Positions 1 to 15,300 of a DNA stretch of 64,000 nt are shown piece by piece. The stretch spans positions 17,238,599 to 17,302,598 of the forward strand of contig NC_088177.1 of NCBI RefSeq assembly GCF_028769735.1, in the 5' to 3' direction. Position 1 is the first letter of the stretch, and every line of letters begins with the position of its first letter. The DNA is from Zonotrichia leucophrys gambelii. Its lineage: Eukaryota > Chordata > Aves > Passeriformes > Passerellidae. The position numbers and the translations under genes were made by a program. The notes beneath the pieces are model-generated. The model was not told the origin of the DNA and made no database searches. It worked only from the letters and a program-made list of their open reading frames with translations.

Positions 1-3000
1 AGAAAAAGGAGAGAGCACAGGTGTAAGTGACCTGATGATGGTAAAAGCAGCACTCTAGGCGCACACTAGTCTACATAACTAAACACAGCAGTGGAAGAAA
101 TCTTACCAGTGACCCACTGAAGGAGCAAAAGTCTTCTTCAGAGCCTGAAACAACTACAAAAAACAGAGAAGCTAAAAGTAATGTGTTGGCATGTGTGAAA
201 TCTTGAATTGTTCCTTCATTTTCCACCCCCATCAGTCAGATTCCTTTTCTTCTGGTCTTGCTTGCCCTCTCTCCTCTTCCCAGTAGAATTCTTTTGTGGT
301 CATAAATAATTAGTCAAGTTTCCTTAGTATCAATTCTTTCATTATCTGATCTTCTTTTAATCTTGCAGCTGGGAAATTATAGCATGGCAGGATATCATAT
401 GTGTAGGGCTTCTTCTTGTCATGGTTTGAGGGGCTTGAAGTTTTTTATGGGCTTGGTTTTTAGGTTGGTTTTTTTTTAATACAAGGCACATGCAGATTAT
501 CTTGTCTCACATTAGTTCTGCTTGGTCCAAACCAAAATATTCAGCACTAGATAGAGTAGCCTGCTCTGAACACTGATGCATACAACTGGCTTTTGATTCA
601 CTGTCAGTGTAACTGAGGAGAACAAGCTCCTCTCCAGAGATGGATATTTACATCATTAGCATCTAGACAAGCCAGCTGAGATCAGCTCACTCTTTCTCTA
701 AATACTATGCTCTATACAAAGCAGGACCATAAAACCTTTGCAATATGAAGATTAAAGACAATCAGCCCTTAATTAATGTGTTGGGGAGCAGGCTGCAAGT
801 TGAAAATCTGAAATATGAGAAAGCAAGTCTTTGTTCACAGACTGGCTGAACTGAGGTTTCAGCACACAGCAAAATTACAATCTTTTACAAATAGCCGTCT
901 GCCACATGAGTCACAGTAATATCTACACTGACACTTTTTATCTGGCCATGTAGTCAGGTAATGCAGCTTAGACAGAATTTCTGTGGAAAAAAAAACATAC
1001 TGTGTCTTGGAAGAAATCTGCTTCCATTTAGAAACACTGATAGCATCAAGGAAACTGAATTGACAAATTGTTTTATTGACTTTTCAATGTAAAACTCAAA
1101 TGAGAACTTAGAGTCCTAGAGCATTAGAGAAATAAATTCTGGTGGGTTTTTTTACTGAAACATGGGATGCATTGTGGCAGCACCTCAAGCACAGGCTCTG
1201 AAGCTTCCCAAGATAGAGTATGAGTTTATGGTCAGAACAGGTGTACAGGGAGAACTGAAAGTCATCTCTTAAGCTGAAAACTCCTAAGTAGATGAAGTTC
1301 ATTTCACTGCTTCTCTCTGCAGTGAACAAGGCACACACCATTTTACACTCCACGTTACCAACTTGGGGCCTTTAGAGAAATGGCGTGTGCAACAGACTGG
1401 GTAGTGAAAATCCAGCACATTTAGTTGGGGAACAGGTGGGCAGAAACTTCAGTCCATAGGCTTTGAAGAGTTCCATGCATGCTTCATTTCATGCAGATAA
1501 ATCATCTTGTTTACTTCACTGAGTACCTCCTATGTAAAGCTCTGTAAATCTGTGTGTGCAAGTAAAATGCCTTCTGCTGATCCTGCAGGGACTGTCTGCC
1601 CCTGTTATAGGGCAAAGCTGCCTGCAAGCCTGCATCACTGCCTTTAATCCTCTGTGTGTGTGCGCATTGTTTTGTGACAGCACTGCAGCCCTGTGAGCAT
1701 TCCAAAGCATTTATCCACTTCGGAGAACACTGTACTGCTGACCTAATGGTAAGCACACAGAAATGTGGAGAAATGAGCTGCTGAACTACAGGTTAAAAGA
1801 TTTAATAAACAGGAATTTTCACAGTCAAGTTGCAATAAATATTGTGGGTCTTCAGTAACAGCAGATTGAATTTTACTGTGGTGTGAAACCTAACTGCAGT
1901 GTATTTTAAAATATCATGAGGTACCATCAGCAGTAATTCTTGCTAAAGTTGCACTGGAAGAGGTGAATAAAGTTTAGTAATTGGGCCTTTACTCGAAATG
2001 TAAACATATGATTTAACAGATTGATGGAACAGATTATAGACATAAATAAACCTGGATCATGTTACTTGTTTAGAATATTCACTGAGGCTAACAAATGCTG
2101 CATGAAGAAAAAGAAATTGCCTAGGATTCCACTGTCAGCAGTTTAAAATGCATTCACTGCTAATCTTGTGACAAGCATACAACCAACCCCAGCTGGACCT
2201 GGGGCTCTCAATTGTGTTGGCATTGTGATTGTTGGAAACTGAATTCCAGGCCCATCTCCCTGCTGCTGCCATGCCATAAAGGGGCAATTTTTATATCAAA
2301 CTCATATAGCATTTGTCATCCTCTAGATGTTCAAGAATTTTAGCAAGTGATGTGTCAGTTTAGAACGTCAGGATGAATAAGGAATGAGCTGGGAAAGAAA
2401 TAAACTTTAAAATGCCTTCTAGCTTTTTGACTCCAAAGGACTTGAAGCAAGGAAACAACAACAATCACACCCTGTTTTGTCACTTAGTCATGTCAAGTGC
2501 CAGTAGCCATTTCCATTCCTTCAGCCTTTCTGTCCATATTCCCAGCTGTTCCCATCATTAATTAAACCAAACATGCTGGCTCTATTTAGAATCTCTGTAG
2601 TTATAATTCAGCTCTTAATACCAGTAATTAATCATACCTTCTTGAAATTCATCTCTCCACTGGAAATGGCATTGCTAACCAGACTTTGCTTTTAATTTTT
2701 GCTCTTGTCTCTTTCTATATCTATTTGATTTGTTTTATGAGTAGCAATACTTTATGGATATGGGCTGAAAAGTAAAAGTAATTTTAAGTGTCAGGCAGAA
2801 GAATTTAATTAAAGGAACTGAATTTTCAAACTTAACTAGTGATGGATCGTAAGGGTTTTGTGGCTTTTTTGTTGTTTGAAGTATTAAGATGCTCCATAAT
2901 ATTTGGTTCATTTCTCTGTTTCACAGATAAAGTTTTATCAAGAAAAGGTAAGAGATCAAATAGTTTACAAAAGTAAAATTACCAACTGTGTTTAGAATTG

Positions 3001-3965
3001 CTATTATCTGTACAGCAAAGTGGGAAACTCTGAGGGACTAGTTTTTAAATTAACTACCTGAGCCATGTGATCTAGCAAAGCCTCCAAAATATGAAAAGTA
3101 TGCTTAATCTGGTAATGACTTTTTTGATCTCTTACTACCAAAGCAACATAATTAGTGTTGATTTCTGGAAAGTTTCTCCCTGAAATCCCCTTAACTTTAC
3201 TCTCAATAACACGCACAAATCCTCCCTTAAACCTGTATAGCAAATGTTAAGGCTGAGATTTTTGAGTCCAGTAAAGCTCAGATGCCCAATGCCTACTAAA
3301 ACCTAGTTGCAACAAATGGACTTTCACAAAAGGCCTAGCCCAACATGCTGTTTTCACGTACTTCAATTGAAGACACATTTTGACTTGACTGTGGCTGTAA
3401 CTGCAATGACAGGAAGCAGTGATGTTTAAAATAGAACTCAATAATTTATTGCCAGCAGTACATCTTCCTGACACCTTGAAGTTCCTCTTGTCCTGCACCC
3501 CTCATCTGCTGCAGCAAAAGGATCAATGCAGAGAGTGGCACCTCCAGCCTTGTGCCCATCTCCCTGCAACTGAGGTTAAGTTCTTCTCAAACTACAGTGA
3601 ACTTGGCAGGGGGCAGCTTTCCATACTCAGCATCAGAATATCTCCTGTTGTACCATACTTCTATCTAGGCCTGCCAAGGGTAGGGGTTTTAGGTTGGGAT
3701 GGGGTTTTTGCACTCAGCTTGGCAGTCATGGTGTGTTATTGGTACTGCAGAGAAGAGATAACAATGGTTAGTCAGTGTTTGAACACCTCAGGCATGTCAA
3801 TAACTCACATCATTAGCTTGCTTCTCTAGCTGGTGTGGGGGAAAGGTTTCTCTTGTAGTCTTTATCCAGGCTCTGTTGTGTAGTGCTGTGATACTGATGC
3901 CTCTTACTTAACTTATTCTGCCATTCCTAGTTTTTCTATGGTGGAATTTTTCGGAGTTGGTTTCC

Positions 3966-3983
3966 TTTTTTTTTTTTTTTTCC
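3966..3983. repeat. Poly(T) tract, 18 bp
   Basis: An uninterrupted run of 18 T follows TTTCC. It could be a plain homopolymer or the reverse-strand tail of an old retroposed sequence. No element body is recognisable beside it. Confidence 0.8.
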
Positions 3984-6900
3984 TTAGTGATGCTGGCTTG
4001 CTCTCAGCTTTATTGATAGCCTCTAATTAGCTGTAGGTTTTCACTAGCTTTATATGGACCTACAGTTAGCTTGGACTCTTAGCATCATAATTCAAAGTAT
4101 TCTACCCTTAGCTCTCCTAATAGCTTCTCGTAAATGAGTTCATGTATATGTCACTTAATAATTATACATAATATATATTGAGTAAACCTGGTAGTATAGC
4201 CACTCACAGCTTCTTCTAGACTCTTCAATTAAAATAGCTTTATTCTTTGTAATTTTGAGGGTGTGGTTTGGAGGTTTTGAGTTGGGTTTTTGGTTTCGGT
4301 TATGTTTCAGTTTTGTTGGTTTGGGTTTTTTAAATGATCCTGCTAATCTGTTGTTGTTAAATCCAGATGATGCTGGTACACATGACAGCCACTGAATGTT
4401 AGTGATGCTATTTCTCTGTTCTTACTTTACTTTGTTTCAGTCCAACACTACAATAAGCTGGTGGTTTTCCCACTTACGATCACAGATGCAGAGAGTTAAG
4501 GCAATACCTCCATATTTTCCCTCTGCACTTGGGTCCAACTTGCAGGTACTTTCACACAGTTAATGGTGCCCAGTTCTAAGCTGAATGCTTATCTTCAACC
4601 CAGCATTCAGGGCAACTGTTTTAAAGCCTCCAGCACCAAAGAAATCATGTGCATGTTTGTGTGTGACCATCACGTGTTTGCTGTCTGGCAACGCATCCAT
4701 ATGTCATATTACATCAGTTTTGGTGTTTAAACATCCCACATAAACTCTCACCTAACAATGGTCATGAGCTGTGGAGCTCCCATCCATAGCTAAGATCAAC
4801 ACATCTCATAGCTGAAGAGTTACTCAGATTTTGTTTGGACCCATCTCAAGAAAGTCCATGCTGCTAAGAGAAATTTTCCACCTTTTTTCTGCTGCCACTC
4901 CCCCAGAGCATTTACAGTGTTTGCTTACCTTGGGGCTCAGGAGGGAAGCAGTCTTTCCAGCCAAGCTGCTGTGTTAGCCTTTAATCGGTTGTTGGGAGGA
5001 GCCATAGTTAAAACTTTTACTTTTTTCCTAGATTGATGACTTCCTGACTTTCCTTGTTTCTTGCTTACAATCCCAAATGCATGGTTTTGGATCCACTGAA
5101 AGGTACAGAGGGCTTTGGAGGCCCACGTAGCAAAGATTAAGGACACTTCAGCGGACCTCAACTTAGAAACTAAAGAGAATAGCAAAGGTTAATCAGGAGA
5201 CTGCTTTTATCAAAAGTTTTCTAGTCTGTACTGGTGAAAGTCTGAAACATGTAAACTGATCAATAGCTTTAAAAGCCAGGTGTATCCTCTTGCTTTAAAG
5301 CTTTTTCCAAAACAGTCCTTCCCAAAAGCAAAGGATAACTTTGGAAACTGCAGACAAGCTTCCTAGAGTCCCATCCAGTCTGTAGCAGAGTTAGTACTTA
5401 TTCTATCTTCTTTCTGTTTAGGACATGCTAGAAGGAGATTGAGAGCCTAAAGAAGTTAAATTTCTGCTGAACTGTCAGCATAATTTTCTATTCTCCAACA
5501 AGGCACTTTTACTGCCTGTCTTGGACCATGACACTGATTTTGCTCCAGCTGGTTTAGCATGACAGGCAAGACTTTCTCAATGACAGATATTGGGGCTTAC
5601 TATAAGAAAATACATACTTCATAAAATAAAGATGATAATCATAAACTTGGGGAAACAGCTGTGGGGGATAATGAAAGATTTCTAAGTGAGTGGAAGAAAA
5701 TGTCTTTTCCACTGGAAGATATTTTCACTTTTTACCAGAAATTACTGAACTCTTCCCAATCTGTAACCAGAGTAGCCCCAACTCAAATCCATTGCCTGAA
5801 CCATCCTCTCTGTCCCCTATATCCAGTCGCAGCCAAAGGCAGTGAGGAACAGCTACTAGACCAGTCCTACAGAGGCACATTTGCTCAGCTGCTCTGCCTT
5901 CAGCCCCAGTACTGCCCTCAGAACCTCTGCACTATGTTCCAGTATATAACACAGATAAGGCAGTAAATCATCACACTGCCTCATCTTCAAGTGAAGGCTT
6001 TTCCAGTTTAGGACCATTGATTGCTTTGTCCCAAATGTTTGTTTCCTTTGTCCCTTTTTTCCTAACTCAAAAGTTGGAAACATTGTCAGGAATCCATTCC
6101 TTCAGAAAAGAACAAGATAAGGTAATATACAGTACTACTAAATCTAGTGACCTCCATAAACTTCCTAAGAACACATGCAGTTTGCAGAAATGCTTTTTAA
6201 TTCAGCTTATTAAAGAGCATGTAAAAGACAGATAATGCTTAAATTGTGTGTATACATTGGTGTAGATTTTAAGGATGGAAGAGAGCATAAAAAATTCTTA
6301 AACTATACAAATATTTTAACTAGGCTTTACAAACTGCTTTCACTTTGGACCTGGGCCCAGAGTGTAACCATATTATGATTTCTTGGCATGAAACTACAGC
6401 TCTGATGGTTTCATTCTTCTGTGAATGACTAACACTTTACCAAAAACTTTGTTTAAACGCAGAAGAATGGGTGACCTTCAAACAAATAATTTTTCAGTAC
6501 CTGAGAACCTGGCTAGGAACAGTGCAGGAAGCACATGGGGCTGGGCATTGTACCTTGAACACCATGCCTTCCTTTTATCCTGCCCCTCATGCCATCCTCA
6601 GGCCCCATCTGATTGGTGTCACTGCAGGGAAGTATCTCCACCTTGCTCTGTGTGAGAACAAAGGGCTTCTCTACGTGTTTGCAAACCAGTTTACTTCTTG
6701 CAGCCTTTCAAAGTGGTTCACCAGGTGGTGCTTTTCTTGCCAAAAGGGAGGCTTAGCTCAGCTCTTGGGTTCCTGTTGACTTCCAGACTCACTGGGAACT
6801 GGATGCCCTCACCCAGAGTTCTGAGTAAAGCAAAAAGATGCAGCCTTGGTTACTAAATATTTGTTATCTACCATCACCCTTTAGCTGCTTATTGGTAAAA

Positions 6901-8262
6901 TAGGTAAGTGGTTGTAATAGGTACATGCCTGGGGGAATTCCAAACAGGAAAGGAAACATTTCCATATGTAGGTGAGTTGTTTCCCTGCTCACAAAAGCCT
7001 AGGTTTCAAATATGCTGCTAGCATGGAGTTTTGATATTCATGTTGCTGCTTTCTGAATAGGAATGAAATAGGCTTTGCACTACAGTGGGGAAGAGTGTCT
7101 GGTCTGGAGAGAAAAGCAAATATATTGGAATTAACACCTACACAATTCAGAAAATGCATTGCCTTCAAACCATCAATAGCTTTGTGCATTGGCAGCTTCT
7201 CTGTCAAAGAATTGGCTGTTACAGGGACAGCCAGCTCAAACCAGAGAGCTGCTGGATGAGAGGAGGTGGCATCCTCCTCTCCCTGAGAATCTGCTGAAGC
7301 CCCAGATTTCAGATGATTGGCATCAGCACTCTGCTTTGACTCCTCTATATGCAATGAGGTCCTCAGTTGCCTTCCTTCAATGCTAATTAACCAAATTCAT
7401 ATGCAAAGCTGCTGAGTGAAGCAGCCCTAGGTATAGGGTCTGTGGAGATGACTTTGCCCTCAGAAAATAGTCCAGATTTTAATCAGACTGTGTGAGCTAA
7501 AGCTACTCTGTGGCTTTAGGTGGCCATTGATAATGACCTTGGTGGAAGTCTCTCCTAACAGCTTGGGCTCTTGCTCAATCTCACTTCTTCACCTGGTGGG
7601 CATCCACATGAAAAAACAGAGAACACTTACAATTTTGTGATCCTTCAACACCAGCCTACCTGGTTGTGAAATGCAGAGGATGGCAAAAGCTGCACTTGAT
7701 AATAAGTCTATTAACTATTAAATGCATACCCTGCAGCATGATGTTCTTTCCAATAAAACAGGCAGCAACAAAACCAGATTGCACTGGATAGGGAGTGTTC
7801 AACAGCCCAAACTGGATTTTGGCAGGATGAACATCACAAACAGTAACAGGCCCCCTCTTGTATAAAAAAAAAAATACATTAAATTGTTAATGCCACTATT
7901 TAATCAGAGCTTTGATCTTGATTCTAAGAAATGAAACCTCAAGCCAGTAGTTGAAATCTCTACAGCCAGCACAGGCATTGGTTTAATACTGACACAGAAT
8001 AAGCGTCATGCTGCTGTCTGCTGCTAGCTCTCCCACTCTCCTTGGCCTAAGCCTACCTACTTAATCTAAAAAATCTAGGAGGTTTGGATTTTATTGATCA
8101 CCAAAGACCCTCAGAGTTTTTTAATGCCTTCATTCAAAAACAGCTGAGAAGCTTCCATTCTCCAAGAAAGGATGTCCCATGGCAGATCCTAGCCATCGCT
8201 TCCCTTGCTTCCCAAGCAAATCTGAAATTATTACAACAAAGTTTGCTTTGGTATTAATTTCC

Positions 8263-8278
8263 TTAATTAATTAATTAA
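8263..8278. repeat. (TTAA)4 tract
   Basis: Four perfect TTAA units make a 16-bp palindromic AT tract. It contains overlapping TAATTA homeodomain-type cores, but a tract this simple is most safely called a microsatellite. Confidence 0.75.
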
Positions 8279-9282
8279 CAGAGCTCTGTTTGGAGCTCTC
8301 ATTCTTTCAGTGAAATATTACGTGTCAAATCCTACATGTTCCAAATCTTACCTTTATGAAAACAAATGAATTCTCTTGCTACTACTTATGTGAGAGCATG
8401 TAGAATCTGGAGGTTCTCTGACCATCCTGCAGACAGGTAAAAAATGGCTTCCAGGACTGCACTTTTAGGGTATGTGGGGCTCTGTTAAACAGCCTGTACA
8501 GAACTCAGCTGGTAAATGCAAGCTGAGTTACAAGGGCAAATGAGTGACAGCAATGAAAGGAAATATTCAACAAGTTGAGGCATTGAAAATGACTGAGATT
8601 ACAGCAACAGTTAAGTACTGTGTGTCTTCAGTATTCAGGCCTTAAGTAACAGCTTTGCTTTTGCTGCAAAGGATTCCCTGCATAGCTCCTGGTTTTCTTC
8701 CTGAGCATTCTGAAATATATCTGTATCTCAAGTCTGCTTTGTGGTGTATTTCAGAAAAAGGACTGTATCAAGGGAGATCTAAAGAAGTATAAAATCAGGC
8801 CACTGCTTATGTTTATTATGTGAGAGGCATTTAGGGCATTTCTTCCCTGGAATCCACCCTCATTAGTGATGTTTTCTCAAATTACTTTGGCTACTTTAGG
8901 TGTCTCTTTAACAGAAGATGTGTCTATTTTTACTTGCCCTGCATTCACATGTGTTTCATTCTTATCAGCAAATATCCATTCATTGGTCCTATCTAACTCT
9001 TTTACATCTATCTGCATTAAAATGTGTGTCACTCATTAACTCAGGGTTTGTACATAAATTAGTCTCCTGTATGTCCTGTAGCAGTGTTATTCTTTCTGCT
9101 TATTGCATCACCTAAAAATAAAATTACATTTCATTTCTGGCAGATATCTGAATTCACATCCCTTAACTATTTCTTAGTTCAATCAGTCAATTTTTGCAAT
9201 TAGATTGTGTTTGAAGTCCTGTGAGTTTGACAGAGTATTTGTATTCAGAACATTCTGTTTACAAACTTGATGGTGTGGGGGG

Positions 9283-9304
9283 TTATTTGTTTGTTTGTTA
9301 TTTG
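9283..9304. repeat. Imperfect (TTTG)n tract
   Basis: Short interrupted TTTG/TTAT repeat, a simple-sequence tract with no other recognisable feature. Confidence 0.6.
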
Positions 9305-12300
9305 TGCAAGAAATAAAATGTTTCTGACTATTTTGTAATAGCTTTGAAAATTATTTAGATAGAAAACTCACAGGTCCACAAATCTGGACTGTATTAGCCT
9401 TAACCTTGTAATGAAGACCAGCATCTAGAAGACAGCTCATATTTAAATATGAATTTTTAGTAATCTACTTGTTGTTGTATTCTGTCCTAGAAATCTATTT
9501 GAGAGATCATCTTTGATCAGTTCTTCTAAGTGCTCCATAATCATGATGATTTTTTACTTCTCGAGTACTAAAATATTCTCTATGTAGGTATGTTCACACT
9601 GGCTTTTCACACAATTTAAAAATCTTTCCACACATAATATAATTTCTTGTAATAAAATAAGATATTCATGGCAAAGCATTATATTATACAGAGAATGCAC
9701 TATTGCAAATATGAAAGGTAACCTCAGTCATCTAAATTAAGTCTTGAAAGTTAATGCTGATCTATAATCTTTGCCCAGGAGAAATGTAATAAGTCTTCAC
9801 AAACAGTTGCATCAGATTTCTAGAATTTTATCTAAGTAAGTAACTCTACCCCAGCTGAATGATTAAATCCTTAGCACTCGAATATGGGTTTGTAATGGGG
9901 AGCATTTAATTTGTTTCAGTTCCCTGTACAAATAATTCTAATCTACAGCTCACTTGCCCTGGTTTGAATAATGTTCGTATTTAACACAGTAAAATGCATG
10001 CGTCTAAACTTGGCTTGCAGTGCTGAAACAGCTTGTTTAGACAGACAGATATTTGATGGATATTTAGTATCTCAGATATGTTTATCACACTAATTCTGTT
10101 TATAATACTAACTCTATTTAGTTAGATGTGCAGTTTTTCCAGCAGATACACAAAGACTATTAGTATAATGTCTGAGCAAACTACCTGTAATTAGTTCCTG
10201 TCAAAACTGACGTAAAAGCAACAGGAAAGAAATTACCTCTCGTAATTCTTTGATAGTTGATGTTCTATTGTCTGACGCTAGGGAAAAAAAAAAAAGGAAA
10301 TAATTTATTACTGCTATCATCTTATTTCTGTAGCATAGAAATTGCCTCAGAATTACATAACCATGTCCTTTGCACAGTTAGGTGCCCTTTGTTTGTAAAT
10401 CATCTCAGGGGAATCCACAAAGCCACTACTGGCAGTCAGAGGTGGGAATTTTACGTAGTTTTCATGCTAAGCTTTTTCCCAAAAGTGCCCTGTTTCATGG
10501 TCAGTTCCTGGCAACAGTATCATGTAAACATCCTCCACGTGTTTTAGACCTCCTTCTCCATAAAATATTGTCCCAGTAGTCTTCTGTGGCACTGCTGTGG
10601 ATGGAGAGGCTTAGGGAATGTTTTACATTTGTTAAGAGTAAAATCTCTAGTCTCTTTTCCCTCCCTGTGAAGACAGAGCCCATCTCCAGGACAGGCAGTA
10701 AGTATAGTGGGTATCTTATTTCTTTTTGTTATCCTAGCTGATCAGACAGTGTGTTACCAGACAATGAAATGGAGAAACATAAAAAACTTCTACAGAATTC
10801 TTAAGAAAGTTGCAGATGAAGAATGAGTATTTGAGTTTGCTCCAAAATCTTTCAGGACGCAGGTGTAAGCCCAAGGATTAAAAATTGGCTTACTTTATAA
10901 ATTTGGAGTTACAAGAAATCAATTAGCTTGTCCTGTCCCATAGACTGTGAAATATCAGGGAGAGCAAAGAGAGAGAAGTAATCCTTCAGTTTGTAAAGAG
11001 AAGCAATAAATGTGAAAATTCAGGCTCAGACTTTTAGACTAAAATTTGTTGTGGGCATAAAATACTCTTCCAGGAAATTGGTTTTCAACTGGGAAACAAG
11101 CTATCAGATGTAATAGTGATATATGGGACCATCTCTTGTATGAATTCAAAAGCGCTGTAACTTCTGCAACATCCTCACTTGGGAGTGCTGGGTGCTAAAG
11201 CTCAAAGCAGAGCTTTATGAGATGAAAGCATGTTGCACTCCAAATGCATTTAGCAGCTGGATGAACAGCACAATTATGGCTCCCAGTATGTGCCATTTAC
11301 TTTGCAAACAGGGAGATTGATAAGTAAAGATCTGCTGGATTATTGCAAAAAAAAAAAAGAGTAGGCATGTATGGAATAAGAGAAAAATATATGTGGATCA
11401 GCTATTGTGTTTGAGCAGTAATGAATGAGAGAAATATGCTGTCAGTGTGTTCATCACCAGCCTTTAATGACACACCATGACTATTTTCCCATCATTCATG
11501 TGTAGAGTGTTTAAGGCATGTGCTCAGGAGCAGCTCCAAAAGAAACAAGCAAACTACATCACTTCCTCCTGAACTATTCTCTAGGGTTGGTTTAGACACG
11601 AAACAGATCAGCAGTAATGTGAAAGTGGTGGAGCAGAAGATTACATACTTGTCCAAATGGATTCATCAAATACCTGCATTTAAAAAGGTTTATAATAAAT
11701 TGGTTACATTCTAATGAGGCAAGGAATCTTTTGAAGTGTGCATAAAAGTGATTCTTTTCTTCTTTTTTTTTTTTTGTTAGATTAAAAAATGTGTTATAGA
11801 ATTAAAAATTTAGTTTGCTAGTGATGCATCATCTGTAGCTAAAATCAAGCAAAGGTAAGGGCTGCCACCTCAAGTCAGATACCAAATCTAGAGGTTGCAA
11901 TATCATAGTGTCCCCCTAAAACAACTTTCAGAGGGAAAGGGTTCAGGGAGCAGAAGAGATAGTCTTCACAAATGCACTCTACAAAATGCAGCATTTGATT
12001 TAAGGTCTGATCTTGGATAAACTGCAGGTAAACTGAGTTATACAATTAAATCAGACTGGCAGGTTGCATATGCACATGAAGTTCCAGGTTGCATGAGAAG
12101 CTGTGTGAAAACAGGATCAGACTGGGTCTTGAATTGCTTGAAAAGAAAGGGTGTTTTACATCACAGCAGGTTAAAACTTTATCTGGGCTTCTGAAGCACC
12201 ATTGGCATAATCTGATTACTATCCAGGCAGGTGATGGCTGCTCCTGGATAGGCCTAAAGGAAATGAACATTGAAAGTATAAAAGAGTGCTCAGTGGAAGG

Positions 12301-15300
12301 GGAGAGGAATTCTGAAGTTATTTGGGACTGAATGAATACTACAAAATAATCAATGCTGATAAATTTTAAGAAGTGTCTTGCCTGTTCAGATTTCTTAAGG
12401 TTTTAAGTACTGCTTAACCTTTCACTCTATCAAACTTGTTCTTATATCCACTGCCCTTATGATTTCTAACTTGGTCCAAGACATAATTGAGGGAGGTGTT
12501 GGGGCAGGGGGAGTGCTGTATTGGGTTGATTGGTTTGGGGTTTTTAGTATTTCTTGTTATTATGTTCTTTCACATCATTTGATATATTCTCATTATTCCC
12601 TTTAATTCTATGAAGCTCCCATTTTGACACTAACATCTCATTCTAGGTGTTAAAGCACTGGCTATTCAATTCTCTCAAAGTAAAGCCATGAGTTGTACTC
12701 TTTCCTTCTAAAGGAAATTATGATTTACTGGCAGAGAGCCAGGGTGAAACTGACTGTCAAAAACTCTGTATTGTGCTTCCAGTTGTGCATCTCTCCTGGT
12801 TTGTAACTTACTGGGATTTTCTTGTGCTTCTAATTTCAAGCTCCAAGCTTATGCATTGCAATGCTTATCTTAATTCCTGCAAGCATAGTCTGATTACTTG
12901 CATTCATTTACAAGCCTTGTTCCTCAGACCAGTAGAAATTCTCTTGCTAATTAATTGTGTCTAACTGAAACACTAAGTGGGCTTTTAGGTCCATACAGGA
13001 AAACTAATAAAAACCAAACACATCAAATTTTTTGAATACCAAATACATGAAATGGTTTCTAGGTTTTGCATTTCTCATCACTAAGTCACTTTTAGTCCCC
13101 CTGCATAGGGTTTGAGTAACCCCAGGAATGACACTGTGCCATTCTTTTTTTATGTCATCATTTCTGATACAGTTAATGTTAAATTGAAAAACTTAATGTT
13201 CAGAACATGATTCTTTAGACATCATTGAAAGAGAGCTCTATAAGAATATTTTTTTTTATGTCCTGTCAGTTAAGGCTCAGTTTTCCATTCTGATCAAGGT
13301 GAAAAGACAACATTTCTGAGGTTTTATGCAGGTTGAAGGGACTGTCTGCTCACAGCTATGACTTTGCAAGGGCACCCCTTTCTTTGTACAAAATAAATAT
13401 GACACATTTAGGGAACCTCAGCTTCCTGCATGTAAGCTGCAGTAAAATACCACAGATTTACAGATAAAAGCCAATCCTGCAGAAAACCCTCATACAACTG
13501 CACAAATCTGCAATAACTGCATGGGAGGAGTCTGAAGGCTTTCAGTGAGAATGGGATCAATATGCCAAATAATTTATTCTCTCAAAAAAGATTCTATCCA
13601 GGACTTGAAGATTCCTAGGAAGCACAAAAGTATCACTGGCCAGATCATCTCTCACCAGTAGATATTCATGGGGATCTCCATGTATGTCACACTTGCATTT
13701 TAAGACTGTTAGAGAGTTTGTCACTGCTGAGGTAATTGCTAAAGGAACTTCTTAAGACTCTTCCCTAGAGCTGTACCAGTTAGAGAAATCTGGAATCTTA
13801 ATCTGCTCAAAGCCTGAATGTGGGAAGAGTGGCTTGTGAATGACAAATAGTTAGAACTGCTTTCCAAGAGCTTCAGGGACAGTACTATACAGCCTGGAAA
13901 TTGCTGAAACTGAGGATAAAAAAATCTAAATCTCTCATAACCTTTGTCCTTTGGAAAATTGGTTAAGTATGTCAGAAGAGATACTTTACTTTCTCAAATG
14001 CTTCCTTTTAGGCATTCTTCCAGGCCAGCAATGGCTTTTGAATTTTCCCTAAAATACTACTTCAGAGCATTGGCCATCCACCTGTGTAAAAGGGAAGGGA
14101 GCAGAAGGCTTTTTGGCACTGCCAATTCCTTTAGGCATCTGACTCAAGTGACACAGGTATATTGCAGATTAGTTTCCATTTTCCATTTCAGGTCAAACCT
14201 TATATTTTCTTATATTAAGGCACTGAACATATAATTATGAGCTTTTTCTACCTCTTTAATTTTGTCTGATCCTGACCCTTTGATTTTAATTACCCTGAGA
14301 TGATCTTGAACTACATTTTAAAACCCTCTGTGAAGCAGACCCATGCTGTACATCTTAACTGTATTTCCCAATGTGAGGACTCCTGCTGTCCAGTCTTCAG
14401 CTATATTTGAACTGCATCCCAAAACTGAGGTTTGTAGTGAACACACACCTTCACTTACACCTCCCACCCCCACCAAGCCTTTCTCTAGAGCAGTACCTCC
14501 AATTCTAGTTCAGATGTGGGGTAGCTGGTAGTTATCCCTTCAATCTTCTCAGGAGAGAATTAAGGGCAAGGCAGTGCATCTGCTTAGGAATATTAGTTGT
14601 TCAATTTGTGCCTTTCTTTTATTCTGACTTTTAAAAGTGTACCCACCAGTATAAACAGATGGGGCTCAAAAGAGCAATTAGATTAGCAGAATTTCAAAAC
14701 CCATGGCTTTTTATGACTGTATCTGTCTTGTCTTGGCCAAGAAAAAACATTATTATAATTCCATCTGCATAAAAGATGCTTACCACCTCCTCAACAATTT
14801 GTTCACTGTTATCTCTATTGAGCACTCCCATACCCTTCTCTGGTTTCTTATCACTGGTTGCTAACTGAGGAAAACAGCAAGAGGCAGGACTAACAGGGAG
14901 AGTTAAATTAGCCCACTTCCACACTTTACCTCCAGTAAATCTGCACGTGAATAAAAGTCCTCAGTAACCAGAAGAGATAATAGAAGAAAAACCATAGTTC
15001 AAGAGAAGCAAATCTCTGGCTGACTTCTCAGATGAAGGACTTTGCAGGTGTTCCCTGCAATGCTGTTCTAAGTCCATATCCTCTTACTGTAGACCTAATA
15101 CTACTCATTCCATGTAGCTTTGGCATAATTATTGGCTTAACCTTAAACCATCCTCTCTCACAAAAAGAAAGCGCCGTGCCTCTGCATAGATGAGGTGTCA
15201 ACTCTCCACAGCAAAGCACTGCTCCTGTTTCTGCAAGGAGAAACCTCATGCAGATACTGGAATTAAGCTGGTCTAAAAATACATCCAGCATCTTCTCTTT

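Noticed and set aside
3419..3829. 136-codon plus-strand open frame
   Set aside because: No recognisable domain or neighbouring exon. Length is within what chance gives in 64 kb.
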